In this document: positions 46,206 to 58,379 of the stretch, in pieces
Position numbering within the stretch: the first letter of the stretch is position 1
How the letters are laid out: every line of letters starts with the position of its first letter
Assembly (NCBI GenBank): GCA_013399305.1
Contig: VXAI01000066.1
Coordinates: 1,575,966-1,639,965 of the forward strand
Length of the DNA: 64,000 bases
Direction of reading: 5' to 3'
Source of the DNA: Rostratula benghalensis
Taxonomy: Eukaryota > Chordata > Aves > Charadriiformes > Rostratulidae
Made by a program: the position numbers and the translations under genes
The notes under the pieces: model-generated
What the model was told of the DNA's origin: nothing
Seen by the model: the letters and a program-made list of their open reading frames with translations, nothing else
Databases searched by the model: none

Positions 46206-49200
46206 AGCAAAACTGTGAGCGCTCAGCAATTCTACAGAGAAATACCTTCATGTTCCAAGCTGAAAACTTCAAAGAGAAGGACAATCAGAGCTGTCTGCAA
46301 AGGGTCCAGGCTTGTCCACTGTCTCCAGCAGCATAGCAAACCCCTGGCTGTACCTGTTACTAAAAGCAATTACCCACTAAGATAATTCTCAAGCCACTGC
46401 CTGTCATTCATTCAACGCTTCCACGTGTCCAGAAGGGCTGGGTGAGAAATTCCAGAAACAGCCACCACCTTTGCCACGGGTTGATCCATTCGCAGTGCAG
46501 TAACCACGCACGCAGGGTGTCATCAAACAACAGTGGTTGTAAGGCATTGGCACAAAGAGGGTGAACTGAAGTGGCATCATCCTGCCAAGTTCTGCAATGT
46601 GGGAATGCAGCCAGGGTGTGGGACAAGTGTGCTCAGACAGGGACAGGGCACGGGGCTGGGGGTACAAGGGTGGAAGAGAATCGCAGGCACTCACAGCAGG
46701 GCTGGAGGCTGAGAAACGTCAAAGTTAAGGTTAATTCTAAAGGCAAGGTGCAGCACATTCCTAAAATCTTAAAATATTTCTGGCAAAAATACTGAAATCT
46801 TTACATTGAAGCATAGAGGTTTTGTGTTTTTCAAATAAAGGTAAGGTTCTCCCCCCCTCCAATCAAGTAATGTACTTTTTTCAGTTAAAATAATTATTGA
46901 CAAAAATGTTTGGTTTTTTTTTTTCCAGAAATATTAAACAAAAAATCATTCCAAGACAAAGAGGGTAAAGAAATGGCAAGCAACCAAAAAGAGACTCTTT
47001 TAGTGGGAAATGTCAATGCCACCTTTATGTGACAATACAAGTTAATATTTACACAGAAATTAAACACAACTTCAAACATTAAAATTTAAATATTAAATTA
47101 ACTTTGAATGCCTAGTTCTAGGCACACTTAACCTTACCTTGCCACAGTCCAGGTCTGTAATAATGAACACAGCAAAAACCTCCCCGTTTTCCTCCCTAAC
47201 CCTGTTTTTGCCAGCTATAGCTGCTGGGACTTCTGTTTTAACCGAGATATGGATATAGGACTCTGAGTAGAAATAGGAAATGCTACTCATGTCCAACGTG
47301 GGTGGATTCATGTCACAGTAAGCACCTTCAATTTCTCATTTCATGGCTTTTGAACACCCAGATTTGCAATTCAAAATCAGTGACATATTTTGGTCAGTTT
47401 TCCTTTTTTGGAATTAGTCTGGCAGCAAGAGACATCTAGGCAACCTGATGCACGAGGCACGACCAAAGTCACCCGAATGAGCTCTATGCATTCCCATCCT
47501 TGTCCCCTGCAGCCTGACACCCACCCTTGCTGTGCAGGTGCTCGTGGTGGCCTACAGGCACCCAGCTTTCTGCTCCCGTGCCTTGATGGTGGTGGTGCAT
47601 ACGCCTGCCAGAGTGACAGATGCTGCTGGAAAAGATGCCCAGCATTCACTCTTGCATTTTGCACTCTGTCCCACTTAGCACCTTCCTCGTGCACTGCTGA
47701 GAGACACGGGTAGGCCTGTCATTTCTCTAATAACCTCCGTGCTCTCCACAGGGGAGAAAAACAGACTCCACAGATTTCAGGGGAAAAGGAGAGGGGAGAG
47801 GACCTGCAGACACATGCTACTGATAGCTAGGAAAGTGGAGACCAGAAGAACAGGAGCAAGTTGCCAGCGAAAAAGGGAGAAGATAGGAAGAAAAAAAAAA
47901 ATGCACAGCACTGGAGGGTGAAAACAGAGGGCTGGGAGGCAGAGAACTGGAAGAATGAATGAGAAATTAAAACATACTGCAAGGAAAAGCATATAAGCAT
48001 GGCAGAACTGAAATCAAAGCCTTGTCTAAGGTAAAAACAGCAACACTTAAAAATCAGTTTAAAAAGATTTAATGCAATTGTTGCAAAATCTAGTGCAAAC
48101 TCTTAATTTGGGTTCAGAGTAGCTAAATTTGGTAATTAATCAATGCATGACTCTTTTAAATGAAGATAAGAATGTTTAGACAGGATTTCACACCAGTTAA
48201 ATAATTCATTTTTAAAGACAATTCAGGTTTTAATATGGATGATGCTTCAAAGAAGCATCAAAGAAGAATAACAAGTCACAGAGCAAATGGAAAATTCTTA
48301 GTTATACAAATATAAACAGAAAATCTAAGGCTAAACCACTGAAAAATCCACAGAATTTCTTTGACTCTTTTCTGAAGGGGCAGACTACTGCTCTGCAGGG
48401 ATGGAGGTCCAGACAGCCCATTTCTGCAACCTAGATCCCTGCACCTACTGAACATACTGATATTGGCACTTCCTGGCTGTTTGCATGCATGTCTGAGGAG
48501 CACGGGTGGACATCCACACTCCGTGCTTTGGCATTTAGGTATTCTGTGGGAGAACATCCTGAAGCCTTGGTCTAATTTTTCCTGCTGTGCTTGGCTGGTC
48601 TTTGTCTGTGCAGGTGGAGCTGGTCAGTCAATGCCAGAGCAGTGTCTGAGCCACCTGCAAGGCGTGCTGGTCTCTGCACATTGCCCATGCCACCAGAACC
48701 CATGCTGCTCCTTCCTTTCCAGATTCTGTTAGCAGCTTTCCTGGCCACTTACTACATTTAAAGCATCTATTCACTGGTGGCTTCCACATTTTCACAATGG
48801 GAAGACCTGACTTGAGGGTGCAAATAGCTAATATAGAATGAATCAATCCAATGTGACAGTCTGTGCAGACCAGCATATTCCAGAAAAGAAACAATCCAGT
48901 CTTGCAAGACAGAAGCACTTCTGTTGGCTCCTGCTACAGTATGAATTACTCAAATCGCTTTGAACAAGAGTACTCTATTCCCACTTGTACCAGCACAGCA
49001 TCCTGCTTCCTCTCTGTGATCCCAAGCTCTCTCATTCCACAAGAGGTCCTGCTTCCCAACCACAACCTCCTTCTTCCCTCTAAGACTACCTCCAGCTAGA
49101 TGCGTATCAGGAAATCTCATCTGCAGGTCTAACATCACCACTTTAGACACACCACAGCTGGGAAGTTGGCAGCGTACGCCCTGTGTCATCAACGTGTCAC

Positions 49201-52200
49201 CACACAGGCTTTCTTCCAGGACTGGGCTTTCAATACACAGATCAAGCAGCTGAGCATGGGAACAGCTATGCTGTTCTGAAGCTGACTGCTTAAGCGCAAG
49301 GTTGCTTGGAGCAAAGACTTGGTGACCAAAAGCAGACAGAATGTATCTCTTCTTTTGCCTTTTTCTGGCTATGATTTGCTTACCTGAGTTGAATATTTGA
49401 TAAGCAAATAAGTTACTCTTTAAAAACCACTTGAAACCTCAGTTCTCATTGCTCCATCATTTGTCCTGGTTAAAGTGAGGCTGAATCAAAGAAGAAACCA
49501 AACAATTGCTAGAGAAGTACAATAGAAACCCAAGATGTGGCCTTGGTGACTGAGTCAGGGCTTGAGCAGCTAGACAGAAAGTGTGTGAGAGCCAGGTTCT
49601 GCAACAAGGCATCAGCTCTGTATATGCTAGGTTATGCAGAAGACAAAACACAGACTTTTCTCTCTGATCCCATTCCTTTTCTGCAGCAGAAAAGTGTGGT
49701 CTTCAGCAAACAGCCTGCTTATAGTCATACACAGGTCCCTCTAGACCGAATCTGTTTGAGATATTTAGTACATCATCACTCCAAGGAAAATCTTAGTCCT
49801 GTCTGCCTCACCATGCCTGGTCTGACAGAGCTGAATCCAGGCTGCATGTTCTGGTCCAGGGAGATACATCCTCCTGGGGTGCCAGCATGAGTGCCACGGA
49901 ACTCATAGAAATGAAAAATGAGCATCACTCAGATTCGTAAGAAACAGCTGGAAAAAAAAGATGTAACAACCTGCTCCTCCCTAGGCTAGTCTGCCCTGAT
50001 GTAAGAGGGCTCTGTGGAGAACACAGAGGTCAGGCCCAACTAAGCCAACCAGCCTCTGAGATGTGCAGCTGGGTTTGCCTCTCCTGTAGCTCTCAGCAGC
50101 TGCACCCGCAGCTACACAGATTTCCACTGCTGGGCCAGAAATGAGGGGGCAAACAACAGTGAAATGGTAGCTGTAGGTATTCATTCACCTGGAAGGCTTC
50201 CCTGCGCGTGAACTCAGGCGCACACACGAAGAAAACACAACTCTGCTGTTCCTGTGGGGCACTCTCACCCTCAGGCTAACCCTAAAGCAAGCATTAACCT
50301 ACTTATTGTGCCCTTGGGCAGTTTGCAGGGTGAGGAAGACGACTATTTGGGGAGCAAGGTGAGCAGATTTCAGCATTTAAGTACATTGCTCATCTGAGAG
50401 AAATAATAGGAATTTATCATAATTTTGGTAAAGTTGGGGAAGCAGCAGGACACCCTTCTGTTGTCTCTTCACATGATTAGACAAAGTGCAACTTCATTAA
50501 AACAGAAGTGACTGGTTTAGGAGACCAATTGTTATGGCAGCTTTGAAACCTTCAGCCAGCTTCTTCCCTCTACCACTAAAGATCTAACTGCACAGTGAGG
50601 GCCCAGGCTGAATCACCTGTATCAAGTCTGTTGTTCTGCCCATCTCAAAGGATGAGGTAGAGGGACATGACCACCTGTCCTGCTCACAAAGCACCTTCAG
50701 ATTCCAGCTGAGCCAAGAGCAACACCCCCAGCCAATGTGGGAAAAACACCAAGAGCTCCCTTCTCATGGACCTAGGTTCACTCAGGCTTTGCTGGTCAAG
50801 CATCATCTGTCCCTTCAGAATATTTATTCTGCGTCTCCTCTTTTCCCTTGCTTATCACCCAACTCAGAAAACCTGCCATTAACCTGATTGTCAATATGAA
50901 TCTTCAGGAAATAACATCAGTATTTCCATTTGGACACATGACCACAGATGCAGGAGGTCCTGCTGCAATTTTTAGCACCGGTCTTCATGGTGCCACCTTT
51001 GAAACACACATATATAGACGCCAGAGCAGAAAGGCCTAGTCCTTGTTGGTCTGGCAGGAGTTAAAGGCAAAGACAGTGAAAACAGAATTACTGAAGTGGC
51101 AAAGAAAGTGGGCACCAATGAAACAAGGGACTGGGACAGACAAAATATGAGAAAGAGTGACAGACGGCCAATGGCCCTCGATGGGCAGGAGCGATGGACA
51201 ACCGTATGAGCAGACAAATAGGACAGGCAGATGGGTGAGCAAAGGGGAGAGCACCAGCTGAGAGTAAGTCACTGAGTTACAACAGGGGTGGTTTATAGAG
51301 GTATGTCTGGCCTTTGCTGAAGAGCTTTCACCTGAACCTGTGACATTTACAGCTAGCAATGTTTATATACTTTACACTTTGGAATATACGTTAAAAAAAA
51401 GGAACACGTGGTTGGTTCTAAGGAAGAGAGTGCCAAATCACTCCAGCTAAGTCTAATCCTACAAAATCCACTCCTTCAGTTACTGAAGCAAAATGTAAAT
51501 ATCTGGTTGAATTTCATTGTGCTAAGATGTTTAACCATTCCACTGCCAATCAGAGTTATGTCTACAAATACAGATCAGTTCCGGTGACCACTGCAGAGAG
51601 AGTACCAGAGGCCATGAACATTCTGATATTCAGGACCTTAACATCAGGCTGAATCTTGAGAAGGATCATCTGATTTCATCCGGGACTTCAGCACCCTGTT
51701 TTGTTTTTCTGAAGATGCCATTCATACAGAACTTCTTTGTTTCCTAAGTTTGCAGCACATAGACAATATCCACCTGTAGCATCTTTGACATTTTTCAATC
51801 ATTCTATATGTAATCATGCTCTACAGTCTCATTTCATTGAATCTTTGGCTCCATGAACCCAGGTCTACTGGTCTGACTGCCATCCTAGCTTTATCTAGAC
51901 CAGGAACAAAGGAACTGCACATTACAGCCTATCTGTCTGACTGTTTTTCATTGTATATATTTTCTCTGTCCTACAAGTGATCAGCTTGCTTCCTTTTAAA
52001 GCCTGCAGTCAGGTTTAATCTACTTAGCTGGGATTAATGAGAGATTTGTTAAAGATTTAAAGATTTTACGCACTTTGCTTACAACTGTTGTTATCTACAA
52101 CCATCAGGCAATAAGCCCCATGCAGACAAGCCGTTTCTAATGTCAGGCACACCCATCAGGTGTGCCAAGGATGGTAACGTGATGCTGATGGCTGATGCCT

Positions 52201-53324
52201 GTTTCTGGAAGACTGGTGCCTTCACAGACCTGGACAGAAAGCAGTGCTCAGACCTCTGCCTGCAGCTCGCCCTTCTTGTGCAAAACTGAGAAAGGCTGGG
52301 AACAAAGCTAGCAGCTCAGAACACGGCTCACAGCATTGGCATCAACAGCTCACACAGTCACAGAGCTCAACACCAGTAGGAGTGGAAAATCAGGAGTGTC
52401 CATCCAAGCCAGGCTAGCATTGCCTGATGTTGCACACCTTACCTAGGAGAGGTGAGGAGGGATCTGGAGGTCCCAGTGGTTACCTATTACTGTATCCCAT
52501 TGCTTAAACCAGTATTGGTACTTGAGGAATGGAAGATGGCAGAGGTGATGTGATTTGTTAAAACAAGGACTCTACGTTGGCTGTGGGAAGTCCTCTTGGT
52601 GGAAAATACAGCAGGTAATGTTAGCAGGCACACAGCTAAACTACACTTTGTTGGGGAGGCCCCCATGTGCAGAGAAGCCTCAGCTCTCAGGTCTATTGGA
52701 TTAATGTTTTGGATGACTTAACACCATTGATGTACAGAAAGTAAGAGCTGCAGAGAAAGCCTTGGGGAAGTCTGAAGGAGGGACCTGCAGGGAATCCTTC
52801 CGGTGCTGCAGGTGGAGAATCACAGAGACCAAGCACAGGAGAACACTGAAAGAAAGCAGCAAGGGTCTGTCAGATGCACTCTGTTCAGCTGACAAAAGGC
52901 ACCACCTCAACAGAAACATGAACACTAAATGAGGGATACTGTGTGAGGCATTCCCCACACTACTGTCCCTTGTTACTGGACCTACAAAAAGCAGGAAATC
53001 TTGTCTGGTAAATACGGAAATTTCAGAGCATACATTGGATAAGCTTTCACTCTCCCACCCCAAAGAAACTTCTTCATCCCTACATCCAAGGCTCAGGACA
53101 TTCACCAGTCCTCAGTGCAGAATCAATGACAAAAAAGAACATTCATCAGTTTTGACGGTTTTATAAAAATACCAAACAGCAACACATAGATAGAAGGCCC
53201 TGCCCACTGGAAGGGAGGGAGTCCTCCAGTAAGCAGCTCTCCCTGGGGACTGAATTCTGTCCGATGCCTGTGAATTGCTCCACAGCCTCAGAGTCCTCCT
53301 CCCACCCTCCAGCCTCAGGCCTCG
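46206..53324. other. Long non-coding stretch, no gene called
   Basis: Presumed intron or intergenic. AT-rich unique blocks at about 46850-47110 and 48040-48260 (with TTGGTAATTAATCAATGCAT and AGTTAAATAATTCATTTTTA) look like candidate regulatory DNA. The rest shows no repeat family I can name and no exon with both splice sites. Confidence 0.38.
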
Positions 53325-53960
53325 GTGCCAGCCCGCCCTGAAAGACTGCCCATCACAGGTACTATCTCGAGAACCAACGCAAGACCTGGTGCAGGATCTG
53401 CTAATGCTTCACCAAACACCCTAAAAAGTAAACAGATCCTCTCCTCTCTTTTCCAGTTTGCAGGAGCTTTAGTGATGAGCGAAGCAGTGTGGTTTGCCTC
53501 AAGGTTAAAAGCAGCTCTGACTCCTGACATTGCAGGGCAACGAGTCTCAAAGCTGCGGGACATTCCCCTGGGCTACCATAACCCTCCCTCCCACAGCCCT
53601 CGGCCCTTCCTGCTGCTGCAGCTCCACCACTCCCGACAAAACACCCTGCTTCCTGCTGCCCTCAATGCACACACCGGTTATTCCCTGATCCAGTCGTTTT
53701 CCCTGCACAGGCTCAAGGTCAGACTCAGCTACTTCTCTGCAAACTACAGCCATGAGGACCTGCATGGGGGACAGTCACCCGTCAGTGAAAGAGGCACCAA
53801 AGTGGAGCAGTCAATAAGCAAAGATGCTCTGGAGTCTGGATGTGCTGCTGATTCTCACTTGCCTGTCAAGACAGAAGATGTACCAGTTTTGCCTTCCTTA
53901 CACCCAGTGCAGAGGGTCTTTTACGTTCCCACACCCAGGAATCCTACAGTCACAGTTTAG
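53325..53960 (+). other. Unrecognised 211-codon open reading frame
   Basis: A plus-strand frame from ATG (53325) to TAG, in GC-moderate sequence. The product is Ser-, Leu- and Pro-rich, with segments such as SHLPVKTEDVPVLPSLHPVQ but no domain I recognise. Parts of the minus strand are open as well, and there is no promoter, splice or poly(A) support. Probably chance, or an exon of an unknown transcript. Confidence 0.13.
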
Positions 53961-54517
53961 GAATTCATTACTTTGTACAGGAGATGTTCAGTACAACATA
54001 CACTATCAGAATCAGGACCTGCACCGATTAAATAAACCATACAAACATATTATTTTGAAACCAATGGCAAGTGAGAGATTTGTCAGTTTAGATGGTAACT
54101 AACACCAAAACACTTGTTTTGAAGCCAGAGAGACAAACACATACAGTTTTTACAATTGAAATGCAGATTCTCAAGAACGGCAAATCATGCTTCCTTGTCC
54201 AAAAGCCCTTTCAGGAACCTCACAGAGCTGAGAAAGGCTGATGCTGAGTTGCCCCGACCCCTGGGCTCACCCACCCTGCTGCTCCTCTCTGGACACAGTG
54301 ATCCATGCACCGGAGCCGTGCCGCAGTCACTACCACGCCACAGCTTTCCACGTGCCGGTGCCTGTTATTATTTACCCTCTCCCAGTGCAGACAGCTCAGA
54401 CCAGTGGCATCCCCGTGTGAAATAGCCTACCTGCATTCGCCCGATGCTCCTGAGATCTCCAAACGTAGAGAAGAGGGGGAAGAAAAAAAAAAGAAAAAAG
54501 AAAAAGAGTCTTGATAC

Positions 54518-54623
54518 CTGTCCTGCATTTCCAGATATTCCAGAGACCTTTTCGGTGCTGAAGCTGAACGCTGCCGGCTCTGGGCAGGAAACTCAAGGTC
54601 TCTCTCCACTGGCACTGCCACCC
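54518..54623 (-). CDS. Candidate exon of the large minus-strand gene
   Basis: Minus strand: the acceptor GTCAGTGCAG precedes 54623 and AG|GTATCA follows 54518. The interval is two bases, 34 open codons and two bases. The reading VERDLEFPAQSRQRSASAPK then RSLEYLEMQD is coding-like: a basic Ser/Arg stretch of the kind phosphorylated in cytoskeletal adaptors, then a short helical segment. The entry phase fits the 57738-57805 candidate exactly: its last base C plus GG makes an Arg codon. The donor is imperfect and the pyrimidine tract weak. Both lower confidence. Confidence 0.42.
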
Positions 54624-55129
54624 CTGCACTGACCTTGCAGCTCTTCCCGAAGGTCAGGTACGGGTCTCTGACTCAAGGCACAAGTTAGACGTGGTGCATT
54701 GCAAATAAGCAGTAATCCCACCATGCCTGTCGGAGGCAAACCTCTCAACGCAGCTCCCTGATGCACACTGTGCCCATGGAGCTCGCTTGCCTGAAAGGCA
54801 GGGTCTCTCCTGCTGGCAGGAGCCCGAGAGACATCCCGAGTGAAACCCAGGCTGAGCCAGCCCGCGTGGGACTGCCCGGCCACCACAGCCCGGCTCCCTT
54901 GCACCAGCCAAACGCCTCCTGGAGAAGTTTGAAGGGAGCAGGTGGGGGTTTAGCAAAGGGAGAAACGGAAAATAAACTGAGGGGGACAGGGTAGAAAAGG
55001 GGGCTTGTTTCTCATTAACGAGCGTTTGAGCTGCTGATCTCAAGGAAGACTTTGAAAAGAAAGCGCAGAGCCCTCCTGGCAGGGCAGCCAGCCCAGCTGC
55101 CCTCCCCACGTCTCACTTTTTATAAATTC

Positions 55130-55290
55130 TGGGAAACACTTTTAGACAGACACTGGCACTCATAAATTATACAACTCATTTGCATATTCCAGTCATGAGA
55201 CATTATGCAAATGTGACCTGATTTGCATAATGGATTCCTCTCGTCGCTTCACTTGCTTCATGCTTTTAAAAAACAAAATGAAATAAAATG
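55130..55290. promoter_or_regulatory. Triple POU octamer cluster in a putative enhancer
   Basis: Three perfect octamers lie within 51 bp: ATTTGCAT at 55178-55185, its reverse complement ATGCAAAT at 55205-55212, and ATTTGCAT at 55221-55228. The block is AT-rich, unique and placed between the 54.5 kb candidate exon and a CpG island. Octamers bind POU-family factors, often beside SOX sites, in neural and pluripotency enhancers. The motif count is seen; enhancer activity is inferred. Confidence 0.6.
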
Positions 55291-55769
55291 AAAGCACGGG
55301 AAGGTGAAAGCAGCAAGTTCCCAGCATCGCTGCGCCTCCTCCCAGCCGCACCGTCACTCACCCTCACTCGGGGCGGAGATTGGGGTGAGGGAGAGCAAAA
55401 GCAAAAAAAACAAAGCCTTCACATGGTTTATTTCTCTCGTAATTACAACGAACTAACTTTCCCCTGGTTGAGATGTTGCACCCCAAGCAACGTATCTGAA
55501 CCAGTTCAGGAAACGAAAAGGAGCCCTGCAAGACAGGATGAACCTGTAACCGACTGTGGTCCTCCGATGCCCCACCTGAGCAGTTGCAGGGTCCTCTCGG
55601 GGTGTGGAGCCCCCGTGGTGCGAGACCTCGCAGAGGCTGGTCATTTATGTGCTGGGATGAGCTTTTGGGGGGGACGGCTTCCCTGCCTAAACTTCGACAG
55701 AGCTCGCCTTTCTGAAAAGAGGGTGGGTGGGAGAGGCGAGGGGAGGGATTGCTTTGATTGTTTATAGCA

Positions 55770-56500
55770 AAATATAGCGGTGACATGTCAGGAGGACTAG
55801 GCAGGAACGCGTCAGCCGCCCCCAGCCACACTCCAACAGGCGGACGACCATCCGTCCATCCCTCTGCGGTCGCTGGTTTTGCTGCGGGCTCTTCCCTGCC
55901 CCCCTGCACCAGCGCGAGCGGCAGAACCGTGCCAAGCGGCTGGCGTCCGTACCCTGTGGGAAAAGTTAACTGTAATTCTTCAGCTTTTAAAATCAATTAA
56001 CCCGTGTGTTAATTAACGTCAAGTCGACGGGAGGAGGAGGAGGAGGGGAGAGCGGGAGGGAGGAGGGAGGAAAAGAGCTGCAAGGGCGGATGGCAGCGGA
56101 GTTGGCACAGTGCCATCCATTCAGTGGCAACGCCACAGCTCCCTGCGATCGCGGCAGCGGGTATATGTTACGGGGGCCCTGTGCGCGGGCCAGACAGTGC
56201 GGTAAAGCCAAGGGAGATTATCCAGACCCCCAGGAGCAAACGGCAGGCAGCAAACCGGAGGCGCGAGTGCCAGGATTACAGACCAGGCTCCTTCGCTGCG
56301 AGCCCTTCCTCGGACGCACGCCGCTGTGGGGCTGGGGGGCTCCCCTGCCAGCGCCACACAACTCGGACTTTCAGCACTTTTTCCCCCCTTTAAACGTCAT
56401 TCTGCCGCAGTGGAGCCAGCACAACGGATGCTTTCACACCCTGTGAGACAAAGGCCGTCGTCTCCGCCATGACACCGCTCCGTTCCAAGCCGAGGCCGGC
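55770..56500. promoter_or_regulatory. CpG island
   Basis: Frequent CpGs (AACGCGTCAGCCG, GGCGGACGACC, GCGCGAGCGGC, CGATCGCGGCAGCGG near 56145) against CpG-poor flanks. A purine-rich GGAGGAGGAGG stretch lies at 56028-56085. It sits between the 57.7 kb and 54.5 kb minus-strand candidate exons, so it could be an alternative promoter of that gene or the start of a separate noncoding transcript. No coding exon is identified in it. Confidence 0.55.
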
Positions 56501-56656
56501 ATCTTGGAGTCTTTAAAAATAAAGGGAAAAGGGAAACGCGAACAATAAAAAACAGCAACAGAAAAAACCTCAACAACAAACCCCTTGTGCCCATTCTCCA
56601 TGCCAGGGGCAACGTGGGCATCTGTCGCAGCAGAAGGCGTTTGTGTGGGTCTTTCT

Positions 56657-56687
56657 TTTTTTTTTTTTTTTTTTTTTCTTTTCCGCA
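56657..56687. repeat. Poly(T) tract
   Basis: A long T run with a single C near its end, followed about 45 bp later by a poly(A) run (56732-56743). Without target-site duplication or element sequence I do not call a retroposon. Confidence 0.85.
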
Positions 56688-56953
56688 AGCTGTTGGCGTG
56701 TTTGCCATTCAGGTTCGTTTACAATTAACTCCAAAAAAAAAAAACCAACAACCAACCCAACCACACCCAGCCCAGTCAACAACAAACAAAAGGGAGTAGC
56801 CGACATCGAGAGAGAAAATGCCATAAGAAGCTGCAAGAATGCAAGCTACAGACGATGCCATTTGCCATTCGGACAACCTCAGGGAAAGATGCCAATTCTG
56901 CAGCTCGGGAGAGACTCTGAGAAGGGAGCACGAAGGTCTCCGAATAGCACGCC

Positions 56954-57004
56954 GAAGGAAGGAAGGAAGGAAGGAAGGGAGGAAGGAAGGGAGGAAGGAA
57001 GGAA
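56954..57004. repeat. (GGAA)n microsatellite
   Basis: About 12 tetranucleotide units with GGGA interruptions. GGAA repeats can be bound by ETS-family factors, but nothing here shows that they are. Confidence 0.95.
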
Positions 57005-57104
57005 TACCGCTCTTATAGGGCAGGATCACAGCTGCATACAGCCTCTGCTGGGAGGAGAGGGAATGTTTATCGGTGTAGCGAGAGATGCCTGTGTATGCAC
57101 ATAC

Positions 57105-57420
57105 GCACACAGAAGAGTGTGGGTATGGACACACATACACATATGCACACAATGCCTCAGATAATTGCAGATTAGATGTGTGAGTGTGGGGGTGTGTACG
57201 ACGGGGCTGTGTGTATACCTTCGTGTATACACACACACACGTCTATGTGTGCGGATATATACTTGTGTGCACGCATGTAATATACATACACACACACGCA
57301 GGGAGATGTATGTTTGTGTGCTTGGGTGAGAGAGGAAGGCACAGAGTGAGAAAGACACAGACACACACACACACTCACCCAACGTCAGTATACATCCCGC
57401 TTTTTGACCTAGGTATACAC
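57105..57420. repeat. Cryptic TG/CA/TA-rich simple sequence
   Basis: Interspersed short CA and TG runs (57228-57240, 57288-57297, 57359-57375) with TATA steps, giving extended alternating purine-pyrimidine DNA. Long frames across it are His/Cys/Val/Tyr artefacts. Confidence 0.85.
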
Positions 57421-57737
57421 TGAAGACAAAATAAAAATCATACTCCAGCAGCAAGCAGGCAGTCAGAGATTTATCTACATTCACTGCTATCACCAGGGAG
57501 ATGAATGGGGCCGATCTGAAGCCCTTTACAAGATCCACTATGGGAGTGAAGGAGGAGGAGGGATGCCACACAGACATGCACAAACTTGAAGACAGAGAGA
57601 TTTGGAAGGTGCTACTTGTGAAACCCAGGTGGCACTCCGGAGGGGTGAGCGAGGGAAAGAGCCGCACAGGCGCTCTGCAGGGTCCGGAGGGCTTGGGGCT
57701 TTTGGAAGAGGGCGTCAAGGGACAGCTGGCTACTTAC

Positions 57738-57805
57738 GTTGTCTGCGCTGCTGAGGATCCTGCAAGGTGTTCTGTTGGCACCGGGCGCTGAGCCAGGGAA
57801 GGGCA
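57738..57805 (-). CDS. Candidate 5' exon of the large minus-strand gene
   Basis: On the minus strand the acceptor TGTTTCCAG precedes 57805 and a near-consensus donor AAC|GTAAGT follows 57738. The exon is 68 bp. In the frame that joins the 54518-54623 exon it reads ALPWLSARCQQNTLQDPQQR and then RQ, Gln/Arg-rich toward the end. The other two frames are also open, so the frame is chosen only by that phase match. It may equally be a noncoding 5' exon. It lies downstream, in minus-strand terms, of the enhancer-like 58-60 kb block. The family is unknown. Confidence 0.45.
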
Positions 57806-57959
57806 CTGGAAACAAAAGGGAGAGACAAAAAATAAAGTCATACAACGGGAATATTAATTGCCTCTCGTGCGGATTTTACAAAACACACAAAATGTTTTCT
57901 TTTTGCTTGGTTTTTGGTTTTTTTTTTGTGGATTGGCGCGCTTCCCTTCTGCATGGAAA

Positions 57960-58160
57960 ATACTAGCATGGGATTTACAGCCCAGCTACAGGGCTTGGGA
58001 TTAACAGCGCTGGCATCTTTTGGGCATATTTTTTCTTTTAATGAATGAGCTTTCGCTGTTAATGAGGAATAATCGTTTGGCTAATGAGCTTTGAAACATT
58101 AAGAGAAAAGAGGGTTTTTTTCCCCGTTAATCGCCCTGGTGCGACCGCATGGATGGATTA
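57960..58160. promoter_or_regulatory. Putative conserved noncoding element
   Basis: A unique block with GGGATTTACAGCCCAGCTAC and GGGATTAACAGCGCTGGCAT (GGATTA-type, OTX/paired-like cores), then TTTAATGAATGAGC, TGTTAATGAGGAATAATCG and GGCTAATGAGC. The evenly spaced TAATGA cores in repeat-free DNA strongly suggest a developmental enhancer, though conservation is untested. Confidence 0.48.
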
Positions 58161-58260
58161 CAAAAGACAGCAGTAGGAACGCAGTACAAAGGGGGGGAAA
58201 CGTCTCCTGGAGTGGGATAAATGCAGAGATGGGTGATGCGTCCCTGCATCTCTCCTTCCT

Positions 58261-58289
58261 TCTCTCTCTCTCTCTCTTACTCTCTCTCT
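58261..58289. repeat. (CT)n microsatellite
   Basis: A CT run with one interruption, in an otherwise unique, enhancer-like region. Confidence 0.9.
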
Positions 58290-58379
58290 GCCAACTGCTA
58301 TGGGTTTCCATAACTCTGCAATCAAAGTGGATGCTCGGGAAAGATTATTACAGTCAAACAGCGAAGCGTCGGCTGTTAA

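Noticed and set aside
55364..55996. 210-codon minus-strand frame
   Set aside because: It overlaps the CpG island edge and GC-rich DNA. No domain, Kozak context or splice support makes it credible.
56657..56743. Poly(T) then poly(A) as a retroposon pair
   Set aside because: No element body, target-site duplication or known SINE sequence between them.
57026..57718. 230-codon minus-strand frame
   Set aside because: Runs through CA/TG simple sequence; the product is low-complexity Cys/Val/His/Thr.
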